The notes beneath the pieces are model-generated. The model saw nothing but the letters and a program-made list of their open reading frames with translations. It searched no databases and was not told where the DNA came from. 64,000 bases of DNA from NCBI GenBank assembly GCA_045864775.1, contig BTVR01000001.1, forward strand, positions 1,116,001 to 1,180,000. The letters are read 5' to 3'. The position numbers were made by a program, and so were the translations under genes. This document shows, in pieces, positions 8,232-16,930 of the stretch (position 1 is its first letter; every line of letters begins with the position of its first letter). Origin of the DNA: Macondimonas sp045864775. GTDB lineage: Bacteria; Pseudomonadota; Gammaproteobacteria; UBA5335.

Positions 8232-9296
8232 TCAGGCCCCCACCGGCTCGGCAAGGGATCTCGCCCAGCCCTGCCGCGCCAGCACCTCGGCGGCGATCCC
8301 GATCTGGCGCGGCGTGAACTGCCGCTTGCGGTCGCTCCAGGCGTAGGTGCGCGCAACCACGTCTTGCAGCGCGCACACCGATTCGTGATGCATGACCCAG
8401 TGGACCGTGGACAGCAGCTCCAGACCGAACGGCGACTCGAAGCCTTCCACCAGCGATACGACGCGGTCGAACCGCTCGCGGGTATCCGGGTGTTCGGCCA
8501 GGAACACTGCGGCTTCGTCCACGGCGCCTGGGACCAGCGTCAGCGGCTTGTCGGGCGCATCGCCGCCGTCGTCGTAGCCGGCGATCAGGTGCCCTTCGAT
8601 CGCGTGCAGCACGTGGCGCAGGTTCTCGGCATAGGGGCCGTACGGCGCGGCCTTGTAGCGCAGCCGCAGCGGTTCGCCCGCCTCCTGCAGGAAATACATC
8701 AGCTTGTGCACTTCGAGCAGCGTGACGAAGGGATCGAGCAAACCGCCGAGATAGCGGTGCATCAGCTCCACCAGTGCCGCCCGCCCGGCGGTCATCTTCG
8801 GCACCTCGCGGCGATGGCACATGGTGTCGGACGCCGGCGCGCCATTGGGTTCGTAGACGATCACCTGCACGTCGTCGAGCGGGCGCAGCGCCGCCTCGAT
8901 GCGCGGGCGCACCTCGGCCCGCCAGTCGAGGCCGCCCAGCCCGGAACCGAGCGGCGGAACGGCAATCGAGCGGATGCGCCGGGCGCGAATCTCCGCAACG
9001 AGCGCCGCAAGGCCGGCGTCGATGTCCTCGATGCGGCTCTTGCCGCGCCAGTGGCGCTTGGTGGGGAAATTGATGATGTAGCGCGGCGGCATGATCTGTC
9101 CGGTCTCGAACACGAACATGCGGCCCGGCCGCACTTCCTCGCGCTTGCACGCGGCCGCATACGCCTTGAAGTTCTCCGGGAACGCGTTCTTGAACTGCAG
9201 CGCGATGCCGCGCCCCATCACGCCCACGCAGTTGACCGTGTTGACGAGCGCTTCCGCCTCGCTGTTCAGGATGTCGCCGTTGCGGTACTCGATCAT
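8232..9296 (-). CDS. darG: DarG-type antitoxin (macrodomain DNA ADP-ribosyl glycohydrolase)
   Basis: A 354-residue antitoxin of the DarTG system. Residues about 1-150 are a macrodomain: GDIL (7-10), VNTVNCVGVMGRGIALQF (18-35) and VPPLGSGLGGLDW (about 113-125) form the ADP-ribose pocket that removes ADP-ribose from thymidine. The C-terminal half, with VHKLMYFLQEAG and APYGPYAENLRHVL, resembles the SocA/Panacea-like DarG tail that binds and blocks the toxin. The start is ATG 9296 with GAGGAG upstream, 20 bp after darT. Gene order toxin then antitoxin is normal for this pair; its position inside an hsd operon is the unusual part. Confidence 0.92.
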   Translation of the reverse strand: MIEYRNGDILNSEAEALVNTVNCVGVMGRGIALQFKNAFPENFKAYAAACKREEVRPGRMFVFETGQIMPPRYIINFPTKRHWRGKSRIEDIDAGLAALVAEIRARRIRSIAVPPLGSGLGGLDWRAEVRPRIEAALRPLDDVQVIVYEPNGAPASDTMCHRREVPKMTAGRAALVELMHRYLGGLLDPFVTLLEVHKLMYFLQEAGEPLRLRYKAAPYGPYAENLRHVLHAIEGHLIAGYDDGGDAPDKPLTLVPGAVDEAAVFLAEHPDTRERFDRVVSLVEGFESPFGLELLSTVHWVMHHESVCALQDVVARTYAWSDRKRQFTPRQIGIAAEVLARQGWARSLAEPVGA

Positions 9297-9316
9297 GGCG
9301 GGCTCCTCGCTTATCG

Positions 9317-9952
9317 TCAGTAATACCACTCCGGCCGAATCTCGACCGGTGGCCTGTGTCCGCGCGGCGGCAGCGCATTGACCGCCGAGGTGTAGGTCGC
9401 GCGCGACTGCACGCCGATACGCTCGACCAGATGCCAGGGAAAGCTCATCTCCAGCAGGAATTCGGCCTGCTTGCCGTCCTTGCATTGACGCCAGTCCCGA
9501 GCCTGCACGGCGTTCCAGTCGATCTCACCCAACTGGCCGAGGTCGCTGCGGTCCTCGAAGTAGCGCGCGCCCGCGTTCGACAGCGTGAACGCCCAACGGC
9601 GAGCCTGCGCACCGGCCCAGGCGACCACCGCATGCAGGTCAGCTTCGAAGTGGACGATCGGTCCCTGCCCGCCCCGGTAGCCGAGTTCCGGGTGATTGCC
9701 CTGGTGGATCAAATAAAGCATGACCGAACGCGGGCAGAAGTAGAAGGGCACACAGTCGCCCACGAACAGTGCCGGATGACTGGTCAGGCGCAATTCATCG
9801 AGCCGCCGCTGCTTGATGCCGCTCATGCCGATGGTGGTGCCCGGCGGTGCGCGCCGCGCGACCTCCCGATCGCACCACAGGCACTGGTCGGCCACGATCG
9901 ACGGTAGCCGGTCCACGTGCGCGATGTGATAGAGCTTGGGCCGCGCCGGCAT
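9317..9952 (-). CDS. darT: DarT-type toxin (DNA ADP-ribosyltransferase, DUF4433)
   Basis: About 211 residues. DarT uses NAD+ to ADP-ribosylate thymidine in single-stranded DNA, stalling replication; DarTG systems can act as anti-phage abortive infection modules (established for the family). Family features seen: LYHIAHVDRLPSIV at the N-terminus, an arginine-rich segment GIKQRRLDELRL around 45-56, the FYFCPRSVMLYLI strand, and KQAEFLLE (161-168), which carries the catalytic glutamate at about 164. The start is ATG 9952, two bases after the hsdS stop, or GTG 9958 overlapping it as GTGA; either way translation is likely coupled to hsdS. Confidence 0.92.
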   Translation of the reverse strand: MPARPKLYHIAHVDRLPSIVADQCLWCDREVARRAPPGTTIGMSGIKQRRLDELRLTSHPALFVGDCVPFYFCPRSVMLYLIHQGNHPELGYRGGQGPIVHFEADLHAVVAWAGAQARRWAFTLSNAGARYFEDRSDLGQLGEIDWNAVQARDWRQCKDGKQAEFLLEMSFPWHLVERIGVQSRATYTSAVNALPPRGHRPPVEIRPEWYY

Positions 9953-9954
9953 GG

Positions 9955-11349
9955 TCACGCCTCGGCCTCCTCCGGTAGGGCGTCGAGGTCGTCGGCCTGC
10001 TCGTCCGGGGCGGATTCGTCCTCCGCCGCGTCGGGCAGGGGTTCATCGCCTTCGTCCGGCAGCCGCGCCGCCGCCTCGCGCACGTCCAGCTTGCCGGTGA
10101 CCACGTCGGCGATCAGACGGGTGCGGTATTCGTGGAGGAGGGCGATTTCGCGCTGGGCTCGGTCGATGGTCATCCCCAGCGCTTCCGTATCTCTGTATAC
10201 GGCCGCGACAATTCTGTCCTGCTCCTCGCGTGGAGCAACAACGATTGCAATGCTTAGCAGGCGATCCTGTGTGAGCTTGGGCTGTGCTGCCCCGGAAATC
10301 CAAGGCTGGTAATTGATCCGCTCCATTACGGCGGCTAGGTACTCCAAATTGCCGCGTTTGGGCTTGAGGATGTGGGCATGGTTGTTCACCCAAAATTTGC
10401 CGCGGGCAATGATCGCTAACGGCAGGTTCCGGAGCACCAAGTTGGCGCCGTCTTCAGCAATGAGAAGTAGATCATCATCGAACAGATATTCGTCCACCTT
10501 GTCGATGACGCCCGACGCCCCATAGTAGTCGTAACGTCGGAGCGCCATGGCGCCCCTCTCTGTCCCGCTCAATGGAATTCGGCACCGATTTAGGCATAAA
10601 AATTCGTTCTTGACGCGCGATAATTCCCAATGCTCCGGCACCTCGCCCAGCCACTCGACGCCGGAGTTTTTATAGGCGGGATAGGGCTGGCCGGTGCGCA
10701 CGTCGATGCGGCCGGTGACGGCCTGGTGGATGATGGCCTGCTTCTGCTCCTCCAGCAGCTTGATCAGCTTCTGCTTGGCGCGGATATAGCGCCGAATTCG
10801 CCGGTCGGCGTGGTCGAGAAAGCGCACGATGGCGGCTTGTTCTTCGGTGGGCGGCATTGGAAACGGCGCCCCCAAGAAAGCCTCATCAGTAAGTTGCAGG
10901 CGTGAAACCCAAATCCCTTTGGATCGGACTTGAAGCTCCCAGTTGAACGGCGCGGACCGGACAAGCTCATGAATGTAGCTGGCGTAGTCCCCATAAGAGC
11001 GCTGAAGTCGGTAAACGCCATAGGCCGAACTCACGATGCCGTGATGACGAGAAACACCAAGTCCGCGTCCCCACGCCCAGAGGCTGTTGATTACAAGGTC
11101 GCCAGGCCAACACAGTTTGTAGCCGATGTACGACTCCGCCTTGAACATCGTTACGGTAGCCGACGACCGCGGAACAACACCGCGATCGGACGAAACCGTC
11201 AACAATTCCTCGTCGCCTGTGGAGGATCGAATGTCGATGCACCGGAAGATTGCCTTGCCGCGCTTGATCTCCCAATGCCCCGGCACCTCCCCCAGCCACG
11301 GCACGCCGGAGTCCTTCATCGCGGGATAGGGCTTGAGACCATCAATCAC
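9955..11349 (-). CDS. hsdS: Type I restriction-modification specificity subunit S
   Basis: A 464-residue DNA-recognition subunit with two target-recognition domains, each starting with the same pattern (SGVPWLGEVPGHWE near residue 14 and SGVEWLGEVPEHWE near 226) and each followed by a conserved helical spacer (EEQAAIVRFLDHADRRIRRY; EEQDRIVAAVYRDTEAL). The two variable halves are more A/T-rich than the surroundings, as usual for exchanged specificity domains. The start is GTG 11349, overlapping the upstream stop by 4 nt. The last 35 or so residues are an unusual acidic, Asp/Glu/Ala/Pro-rich tail ending DALPEEAEA. Confidence 0.95.
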   Translation of the reverse strand: MIDGLKPYPAMKDSGVPWLGEVPGHWEIKRGKAIFRCIDIRSSTGDEELLTVSSDRGVVPRSSATVTMFKAESYIGYKLCWPGDLVINSLWAWGRGLGVSRHHGIVSSAYGVYRLQRSYGDYASYIHELVRSAPFNWELQVRSKGIWVSRLQLTDEAFLGAPFPMPPTEEQAAIVRFLDHADRRIRRYIRAKQKLIKLLEEQKQAIIHQAVTGRIDVRTGQPYPAYKNSGVEWLGEVPEHWELSRVKNEFLCLNRCRIPLSGTERGAMALRRYDYYGASGVIDKVDEYLFDDDLLLIAEDGANLVLRNLPLAIIARGKFWVNNHAHILKPKRGNLEYLAAVMERINYQPWISGAAQPKLTQDRLLSIAIVVAPREEQDRIVAAVYRDTEALGMTIDRAQREIALLHEYRTRLIADVVTGKLDVREAAARLPDEGDEPLPDAAEDESAPDEQADDLDALPEEAEA

Positions 11350-13175
11350 GACGCTGCCTCATGCACCAGGCGCTCGGGGTTCCAGATGTGCTCGGCCAGC
11401 CTGAGGTAAAGGTGGCTGCGTTCTTCCATCTCTGCGGCATGGAAGCCGGTCAACGGCTTGAACGGCAGGCCGCTGTGCTCGATGAAGCGCAGAAAACCGG
11501 GGTTGTTCTCGTAGCATTTGGGGTGCAGCGAGCGGGCGAGGAGGTTCTGGCCGAAGTAGTGGGGGAGCTTGTCCTCGTACCGCAGATCGCCGTAACTCGC
11601 GTTGAAGCTCTTGGGTAGCAGCAGCAGTCCGCCGATGCGGTTGCGCGCGGCGGCAAAGTCGCTCGGATGGGCGAACTCGTCCCGATGGCGTTCGGGGTGA
11701 TTGGCCCAGACGTGCTCGATCTCGTAACGCTTCTTGCCCTGCGCCATGTACTCCGCGTAGCGTGAGGCAAGGCCCGAGCGGGTCTCGATGTAGTCCGTCA
11801 TGCGCGCAAGCAGGCGGTGGATCACCCGTCCGTTCATGCCGTGCAGGGCGAAGCGATCATTCCTGGCGAAGGTCTCCTGATCGTCGGCAAGGCGCTGGCC
11901 GAGAATGGCAGCCACCTCGGCGGCAGTCTTGCCGCGGATGTCCCGAATGACGGTGAACATGGCGTACTGGAGCGTCGAGTAGTCGATGCTGCGCCAGTTC
12001 CAGACGCGACGGGTGATGAGGATGTCGAGGAAGGTGGCGACCACGCGCAGCTTTCTGAGCAACTCCGGTTCCGGATCATCGGGCAGCAACGGTGCGAGCA
12101 GCACCGGGTATTGCAGGGTGAACCTGTGCTGGGCGTTGAAGTGGATGGGCTCCAGCCCGGGCATGAGGTCGGCGCCGGCTTTACGCGCGCGCAGGTACTG
12201 GCCGGTGTAGAACTTGAAATCGCGCTGGATGAGCCGGGCGAAGTCGGTTGACTTGGCCAGGCCGAGCAGGGCTTCCTGATCGCGGATCCACCGATGGAAT
12301 TCGGTGCCAATCAGATCGAAGTCTTCGGGCCGGGCATCGCGTTTTCGTTCGCGGATCTTGCGGGCGTGCTGGCTGCGCAGCCACGCCTTGATGGCGTCCG
12401 CGTCCTCCTCCTTGCCCAGCACCTGACACTCTGCGATGCGCTCGCGCCAGACTTTGCTGGCAAGGTTGCGGGCGTCGCCGTCGCTGATGTTGGCCAGGAG
12501 GTAGCCCTTGAGCATGTCCGTCGGCGTTAGCGAGAGCCCACGGTCGTTCATCGTCTCGAAGATGGTATAGGCATCCTCGTCCGAGTAGGCGGTGATTTCG
12601 ACGAGATGAACGTTCTCGATGAGCCAGTCGGCAAAATAAGGGAGAGCCGCCCCCTTTGCCTCCTCGGGGAACTGCTCCTCGATGTCCTCGAAACGCCCCA
12701 GGATGTTGGCGACCGATTCCGGTTGATCGCTGCTGTCGAAGGCCTGGCCGGTATAGAGGGCTTCCATGCACGGTGTGCGGTCGGGAACGTGGAGATTGAA
12801 GGAGCGCTGGCCGTACTTCTGCGAAAAGATGAGGTCCGCGAGCTGTTTCTTCTCTTCCTCTTCAGTGAGCTGTCGGTGCAGGTAGATCAACAGCAGCGTT
12901 AGGGATGTCAGCCGCTGCTGGCCATCGATGATGAACTTCTGTCCGTCGCGGTCGCTGATTACGATGGAGCCGAGAAAGTAGTGCCCGTAGTGCTCAACGG
13001 CCGCCCTCTCGTCGCCGGTCTCATGGCTTTCGAGGAACTTGCCGGTGAGGTCTTCCACCAGCTCCGTCATCTGCTTGGGCTGCCAGCGATACTCGCGCTG
13101 GTAGTAGTCGATCGAGTACTTCGCACCGCTCAGCAGTTCGCGGATGGTCTTGGCTTTGCCGAGTATCTCCTTCAT
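11346..13175 (-). CDS. DUF262/DUF1524 (GmrSD-like) nuclease protein in the hsd operon
   Basis: A 609-residue protein with the two-domain design of GmrSD/SspE-type effectors. The N-terminal DUF262 (ParB-like) domain has YQREYRW (25-31), DGQQRLTSL (84-92) and FETMNDRGLSLTPTDMLK, the nucleotide-binding motifs. The C-terminal DUF1524 region has YEIEHVWANH (about 484-493) and ARNRIGGLLLLPKSFN, an HNH-like metal nuclease site. Relatives use NTP-dependent DUF262 domains to license DNA nicking of modified or phage DNA. It overlaps hsdM and hsdS by 4 nt on each side, so it is made stoichiometrically with them. Its exact target here is unknown. Confidence 0.88.
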   Translation of the reverse strand: MKEILGKAKTIRELLSGAKYSIDYYQREYRWQPKQMTELVEDLTGKFLESHETGDERAAVEHYGHYFLGSIVISDRDGQKFIIDGQQRLTSLTLLLIYLHRQLTEEEEKKQLADLIFSQKYGQRSFNLHVPDRTPCMEALYTGQAFDSSDQPESVANILGRFEDIEEQFPEEAKGAALPYFADWLIENVHLVEITAYSDEDAYTIFETMNDRGLSLTPTDMLKGYLLANISDGDARNLASKVWRERIAECQVLGKEEDADAIKAWLRSQHARKIRERKRDARPEDFDLIGTEFHRWIRDQEALLGLAKSTDFARLIQRDFKFYTGQYLRARKAGADLMPGLEPIHFNAQHRFTLQYPVLLAPLLPDDPEPELLRKLRVVATFLDILITRRVWNWRSIDYSTLQYAMFTVIRDIRGKTAAEVAAILGQRLADDQETFARNDRFALHGMNGRVIHRLLARMTDYIETRSGLASRYAEYMAQGKKRYEIEHVWANHPERHRDEFAHPSDFAAARNRIGGLLLLPKSFNASYGDLRYEDKLPHYFGQNLLARSLHPKCYENNPGFLRFIEHSGLPFKPLTGFHAAEMEERSHLYLRLAEHIWNPERLVHEAAS

Positions 13176-15154
13176 ACCTTGGCGCTCCCGATGATCTCAC
13201 TGAGCAGCCCCTCCGTCTCCCGCTCCAGCGCCAGGATGTCCGCCCGGATTTCTTCCAGCGTGCGCAGCGGTTTGGGCTGGTAGAAATAGCGCGTGAAGCT
13301 GATTTCGTAGCCCACCTTCACGCTGTCGGGCAGGTACCAGGCGTCCTGGGCGTGGGGCAGCACTTCGCGGCGGATGAAGGCCTCGATGCCGCCGTCCTCC
13401 AGCAGCGGCACCTGTTCGGTGTCGCGCAGGTCCGGGTCGGGTTCGTATTCGACGACGGCCGGCTTGCCGTCAAGGGTTGCCTCGAACAGGCCGCGCAGCG
13501 GGTCGGGCGCCGTGCCCTTCTTGTGAATCTTGCGGATCACCGGCGGGGCGTCGTCGGCGCGCTGCGCGGTTTCCTTCAGCGCCTTGATTTCCTTGGGACT
13601 GTAGGCGCGTTCGGGGTCGATGCCGGCCAGGCGCAGCGGGCGCTCGACGGTGACTTTCGAATACCCGAAGGCGGCGTTGGGGAAGATCTTGCTCTGCGCG
13701 GTTTCCTCGAAGGCGAGGAACACATCGCAGATGCGCCGGATGTCCGCCTCGCCGAGTTCGCAGTTCTTCTTGCCGAGGTTCTTGCGCAGCGGCTGGTACC
13801 AGGCCGTGGCGTCGATGAGCTGCACCCGGCCCTGCCGGTGGGCCGGCTTGCGGTTGCTGAGCACCCACACGTAAGTCGCGATGCCGGTGTTGTAGAACAG
13901 GTTCAGCGGCAGGGCGACGATGGCTTCCAGCCAGTCGTTTTCGATGATCCAGCGGCGGATGTTGCTCTCGCCCTGGCCGGCGTCGCCGGTGAACAGCGAG
14001 CTGCCGTTGTGCACCTCGGCAATGCGGCTGCCAAGCCGGGTCGCGCGCTTCATCTTGGCCAGCAGGTTGGCCAGGAACAGCATCTGCCCGTCGCTGGAGC
14101 GGGTGAGCAGCGAGTATTCGGGGTCGCCCGCGTGCTCGATGACGAAGCGCGGGTCCTTGACGCCGCCCTTGCCGCCCATGCGTTCGAGATCGCTCTTCCA
14201 GCTCTTGCCGTAAGGCGGATTGCTGAGCATGAAGTCGAACTCGCGGCTCGGGAAGGCGTCGTTGGCCAGCGTGGAGTGCTCCGGGCCGCCGACGATGTTG
14301 TCCGCCGCCTCGCCCTCGCCCTTGAGCAGCAGGTCGGCCTTGCAGATGGCGTAGGTCTCGGCGTTGATCTCCTGGCCGTACAGGTGCGTGGAGACCTGCT
14401 TGCCGTGCTCGGCGGCCAGTTGCTGGAGCGTTTCCTCGGCCACGGTGAGCATGCCGCCGGTGCCGCAGGCGCCGTCATAAAGCAGGTAGGTGCCGGATTC
14501 GATGGCGTCGGCGATGGGCAGAAAGATCAGCCGCGCCATCAGCTTGACGGCGTCGCGCGGGGTCCAGTGCTCGCCGGCTTCCTCGTTGTTTTCTTCGTTG
14601 AAGCGGCGTACCAGCTCCTCGAACACCGTGCCCATGGCGTGGTTGTCGAGGCCGGGCTGCTTGACCGAACCGTCGCCGCCCAGCACGGGGTTCGGGCTGA
14701 GGTTGATGTCCGGCGAGAGGAATTTTTCGATCAGCGTGCCGAGCGCGTCGGCCCGGGACAGGCGCGGAATCTGGTTGCGGAACTCGAAGTTGTCGAGGAT
14801 CTCCTGCACGTTGGGCGAGAAGCCGTCGAGGTAGGCCTCGAAATCGGCCCTGAGCTGCTGTTGGCTGGCGCGGGCCTTGAGGTCCCGCAGCAGAAACGGC
14901 GACGTGTTGTAGAACGCCTGCCCGGCGGCCTGGCGCAGCGCCGCGTCCTGATGGGCGATGCCGTCGAGGTCGAGCAGGCGGTGCATGTCCAGCACTGCCT
15001 GCTTGGTGGGTTCGAGCACGGCATCCAGCCGGCGCAGCACGGTCATCGGCAGGATCACGTCACGGTACTTGCCGCGCACGTAGAGATCCCGCAGCACGTC
15101 GTCGGCAATGCCCCAGATGAAGTTGGCGATCCAGGTGAGTTGGAGCGGCTCCAA
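13172..15154 (-). CDS. hsdM: Type I restriction-modification methyltransferase subunit M
   Basis: A 660-residue N6-adenine methyltransferase subunit. The N-terminal HsdM_N region (NFIWGIADDVLRD, VILPMTVLRRLD) is intact. SAM-binding motif I is DGACGTGG (227-234) and catalytic motif IV is NPPYGKSW (312-319). The start is TTG 15154, chosen because the family N-terminus begins there and GGAG lies 10 nt upstream; no in-frame ATG fits. It is the first gene of the leftward operon, and its stop overlaps the DUF262 gene start (ATGA). Confidence 0.94.
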   Translation of the reverse strand: MEPLQLTWIANFIWGIADDVLRDLYVRGKYRDVILPMTVLRRLDAVLEPTKQAVLDMHRLLDLDGIAHQDAALRQAAGQAFYNTSPFLLRDLKARASQQQLRADFEAYLDGFSPNVQEILDNFEFRNQIPRLSRADALGTLIEKFLSPDINLSPNPVLGGDGSVKQPGLDNHAMGTVFEELVRRFNEENNEEAGEHWTPRDAVKLMARLIFLPIADAIESGTYLLYDGACGTGGMLTVAEETLQQLAAEHGKQVSTHLYGQEINAETYAICKADLLLKGEGEAADNIVGGPEHSTLANDAFPSREFDFMLSNPPYGKSWKSDLERMGGKGGVKDPRFVIEHAGDPEYSLLTRSSDGQMLFLANLLAKMKRATRLGSRIAEVHNGSSLFTGDAGQGESNIRRWIIENDWLEAIVALPLNLFYNTGIATYVWVLSNRKPAHRQGRVQLIDATAWYQPLRKNLGKKNCELGEADIRRICDVFLAFEETAQSKIFPNAAFGYSKVTVERPLRLAGIDPERAYSPKEIKALKETAQRADDAPPVIRKIHKKGTAPDPLRGLFEATLDGKPAVVEYEPDPDLRDTEQVPLLEDGGIEAFIRREVLPHAQDAWYLPDSVKVGYEISFTRYFYQPKPLRTLEEIRADILALERETEGLLSEIIGSAKV

Positions 15155-15481
15155 TGTTCAGCAACTCCATGAATGGCTGCGCAAAATGGAGGATCATGCC
15201 CGCGCCTGCCGGGAAAGACAATTAAAAGTCGTTTCCCGAAAACAGAGCGCCCTCCCGATTCATGACAAAGCCCGCAGAAGCCGTCTGCAAGAGTCTCGGA
15301 TCTTGCGTCCTGGTGTTCTGCTGCGCCGTTTTTGGGGCGACCGATCAACGTAGGTTTCCGGCGTTTGTTGACGTGATGAAACATAGTCGCCCGCGTGTGC
15401 CGCTTCTGTCGCATGGTTCCACGAAGAGAATCAGAACTGTTCCTGGTCTCCCATCCATGGCGGGATTTTTTTGGGCGTGCT
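15155..15481. other. Intergenic region upstream of hsdM (mocR downstream flank)
   Basis: These 327 bases hold no convincing gene. They must carry the promoter of the leftward defence operon. The clearest structure is an imperfect inverted repeat at 15211-15237, GGGAAAGAC then GTCGTTTCCC, with an A/T-only 8-bp spacer: a possible operator or hairpin. Nearer 15465 there is a run of seven T on the plus strand just past the mocR stop, but it does not follow a good stem in the mocR direction. Confidence 0.4.
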
Positions 15482-16930
15482 TTAGAAACCCGCGTGGATG
15501 CGCAAATGTTCGTACTCCATCTGGGCCAACCTCGCCACCTTCGCCAATGCCGCCTCGACGCGCCCATCCCACGGGCAGGCGCAGGAGATGCGCACGAAGT
15601 TGCGATATTTCTGCGTGGCCGAGAAGATCGGCCCCGGCGCGATGCTGATGCCCTCGCTGCGGGCGCGGCGGGCGAGTTCAAGGCTGTCGACGTGCGGCGC
15701 GAGTTCCACCCAGATGACGAAGCCGCCGGCCGGCTGGGTGATGCGCGTGCCGGGCGGAAAGTGCCGGGTGACGGCCTCGATCATGCGCCCGACGGCGCGG
15801 GCGTAGTCGCCGCGCACGGCGCGTAGATGGCGCTCGTAGCCGCCGCCGCGCAGCAGTTCGGCCATGGCGAGTTGTGACACGGTGGGCGTGGCGAGGTTGA
15901 GCACATATTTCAGGTATTCGACCCGCGCCTGGTGGCGACCGGGCACGATCCAGCCGACGCGCAGGCCCGGTGACAGCGTCTTGGAGAACGATGAGCAGTA
16001 GATCACCTCGCAGCCCGTGCCCGCGGCGAGCGACAGACACGGCGGCGGCCGCTGCGCGCCGAAGCCGAGATCGCCGTAGAGGTCGTCCTCGATCAGCGGC
16101 ACGCCGTGGCGGCCGAGCAGTTCCAGCAGCCTGCGCTTGCGCGCCGGTGGCATGCAGTAGCCGAGCGGGTTGCTGAAGCTCGGCGTCGCCACACAGGCCT
16201 TCACCGGCCAGCGTTCGAGCGCCAGTTGCAGCGCCTCCAGCGACAGCCCATCGACCGGGTCGGTGGGAATCTCCAGCGCCTCCAGTTGCAGCGCTTCGAG
16301 CACCTGCAGCAGGCCGTAGAAGGTGGGCGATTCGATGGCCACCACGTCGCCGGGCCGGGTGACGGCCTGCAACGCCAGCACCAGCGCCTCCTGGCAGCCG
16401 TTGGTGATGACGACCTCATCGGCGCCGACGGCGCAGCCGGCCTGCACCATGCGCCGGGCGATCTGGCGGCGCAGTTCGGGCAGTCCGGGCGGGAATTCAT
16501 AGGCCGCGGCGCGGCTGCGGTGCAAACGCGCCGCCCGCGCCAGCGCCCGCTCGACTGCGCGGGTGGGCAGAAAGCTCGCATCCGGCACCGCCGCGCCAAG
16601 CTGCACCAGCCCCTCGACGTTGGTCCCCTTGACCAGACTCAGCACCAGCTCCTGCCCGGTCACCGGGCTCGGCTGCGCGGCAGGGGTGGAAGCTGCCGGC
16701 GGTAGCACCGCGAGGGTAGGACGAGCACGGACGTAGTAGCCGGAGCGCGGCCGGGCCTCGATCAACGCGTCGTCCTCCAGGCGCCGGTAGGCGGCCAGCA
16801 CGGTGGCGATGCTGACGCGGCGCGTGCGGGCGAGCGCGCGCACGCCGGGCAGCCGCTCGCCGGCGCCGTAGACGCCCTGGCTGATCTGCTCGCGCAGGTC
16901 GGTGGCGAGGCGGTGATGAAGCAGGGCCAT
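15482..16930 (-). CDS. MocR-type regulator (GntR HTH fused to PLP aminotransferase domain)
   Basis: A 482-residue chimeric regulator. Residues about 1-75 are a GntR winged helix (LREQISQGVYGAGERLPGVR, TVLAAYRRLEDDALIEARPR). The rest is a fold-type I aminotransferase domain with VVITNGCQEALVLA, SNPLGYCMPPARKRRLLELL and the PLP-lysine motif YCSSFSKTLSPGLRVGW. The start is ATG 16930 after a GAGGATC site; the longer open frame has no family match. It is divergent from an operon containing a class IV aminotransferase, the usual sign that a MocR protein senses a PLP-amino-acid adduct and controls the neighbouring enzymes. Confidence 0.9.
   Translation of the reverse strand: MALLHHRLATDLREQISQGVYGAGERLPGVRALARTRRVSIATVLAAYRRLEDDALIEARPRSGYYVRARPTLAVLPPAASTPAAQPSPVTGQELVLSLVKGTNVEGLVQLGAAVPDASFLPTRAVERALARAARLHRSRAAAYEFPPGLPELRRQIARRMVQAGCAVGADEVVITNGCQEALVLALQAVTRPGDVVAIESPTFYGLLQVLEALQLEALEIPTDPVDGLSLEALQLALERWPVKACVATPSFSNPLGYCMPPARKRRLLELLGRHGVPLIEDDLYGDLGFGAQRPPPCLSLAAGTGCEVIYCSSFSKTLSPGLRVGWIVPGRHQARVEYLKYVLNLATPTVSQLAMAELLRGGGYERHLRAVRGDYARAVGRMIEAVTRHFPPGTRITQPAGGFVIWVELAPHVDSLELARRARSEGISIAPGPIFSATQKYRNFVRISCACPWDGRVEAALAKVARLAQMEYEHLRIHAGF

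Noticed and set aside
13352..15172. A 606-codon plus-strand open frame opposite hsdM
   Set aside because: Antisense shadow; no domain likeness, whereas hsdM carries intact methylase motifs.
15440..15500. Intrinsic terminator for mocR at the seven-T run
   Set aside because: The T run lies on the plus strand and the possible stem (GCGGG/CCCGC) spans the mocR stop codon; in the mocR direction it would be followed by no T tract.
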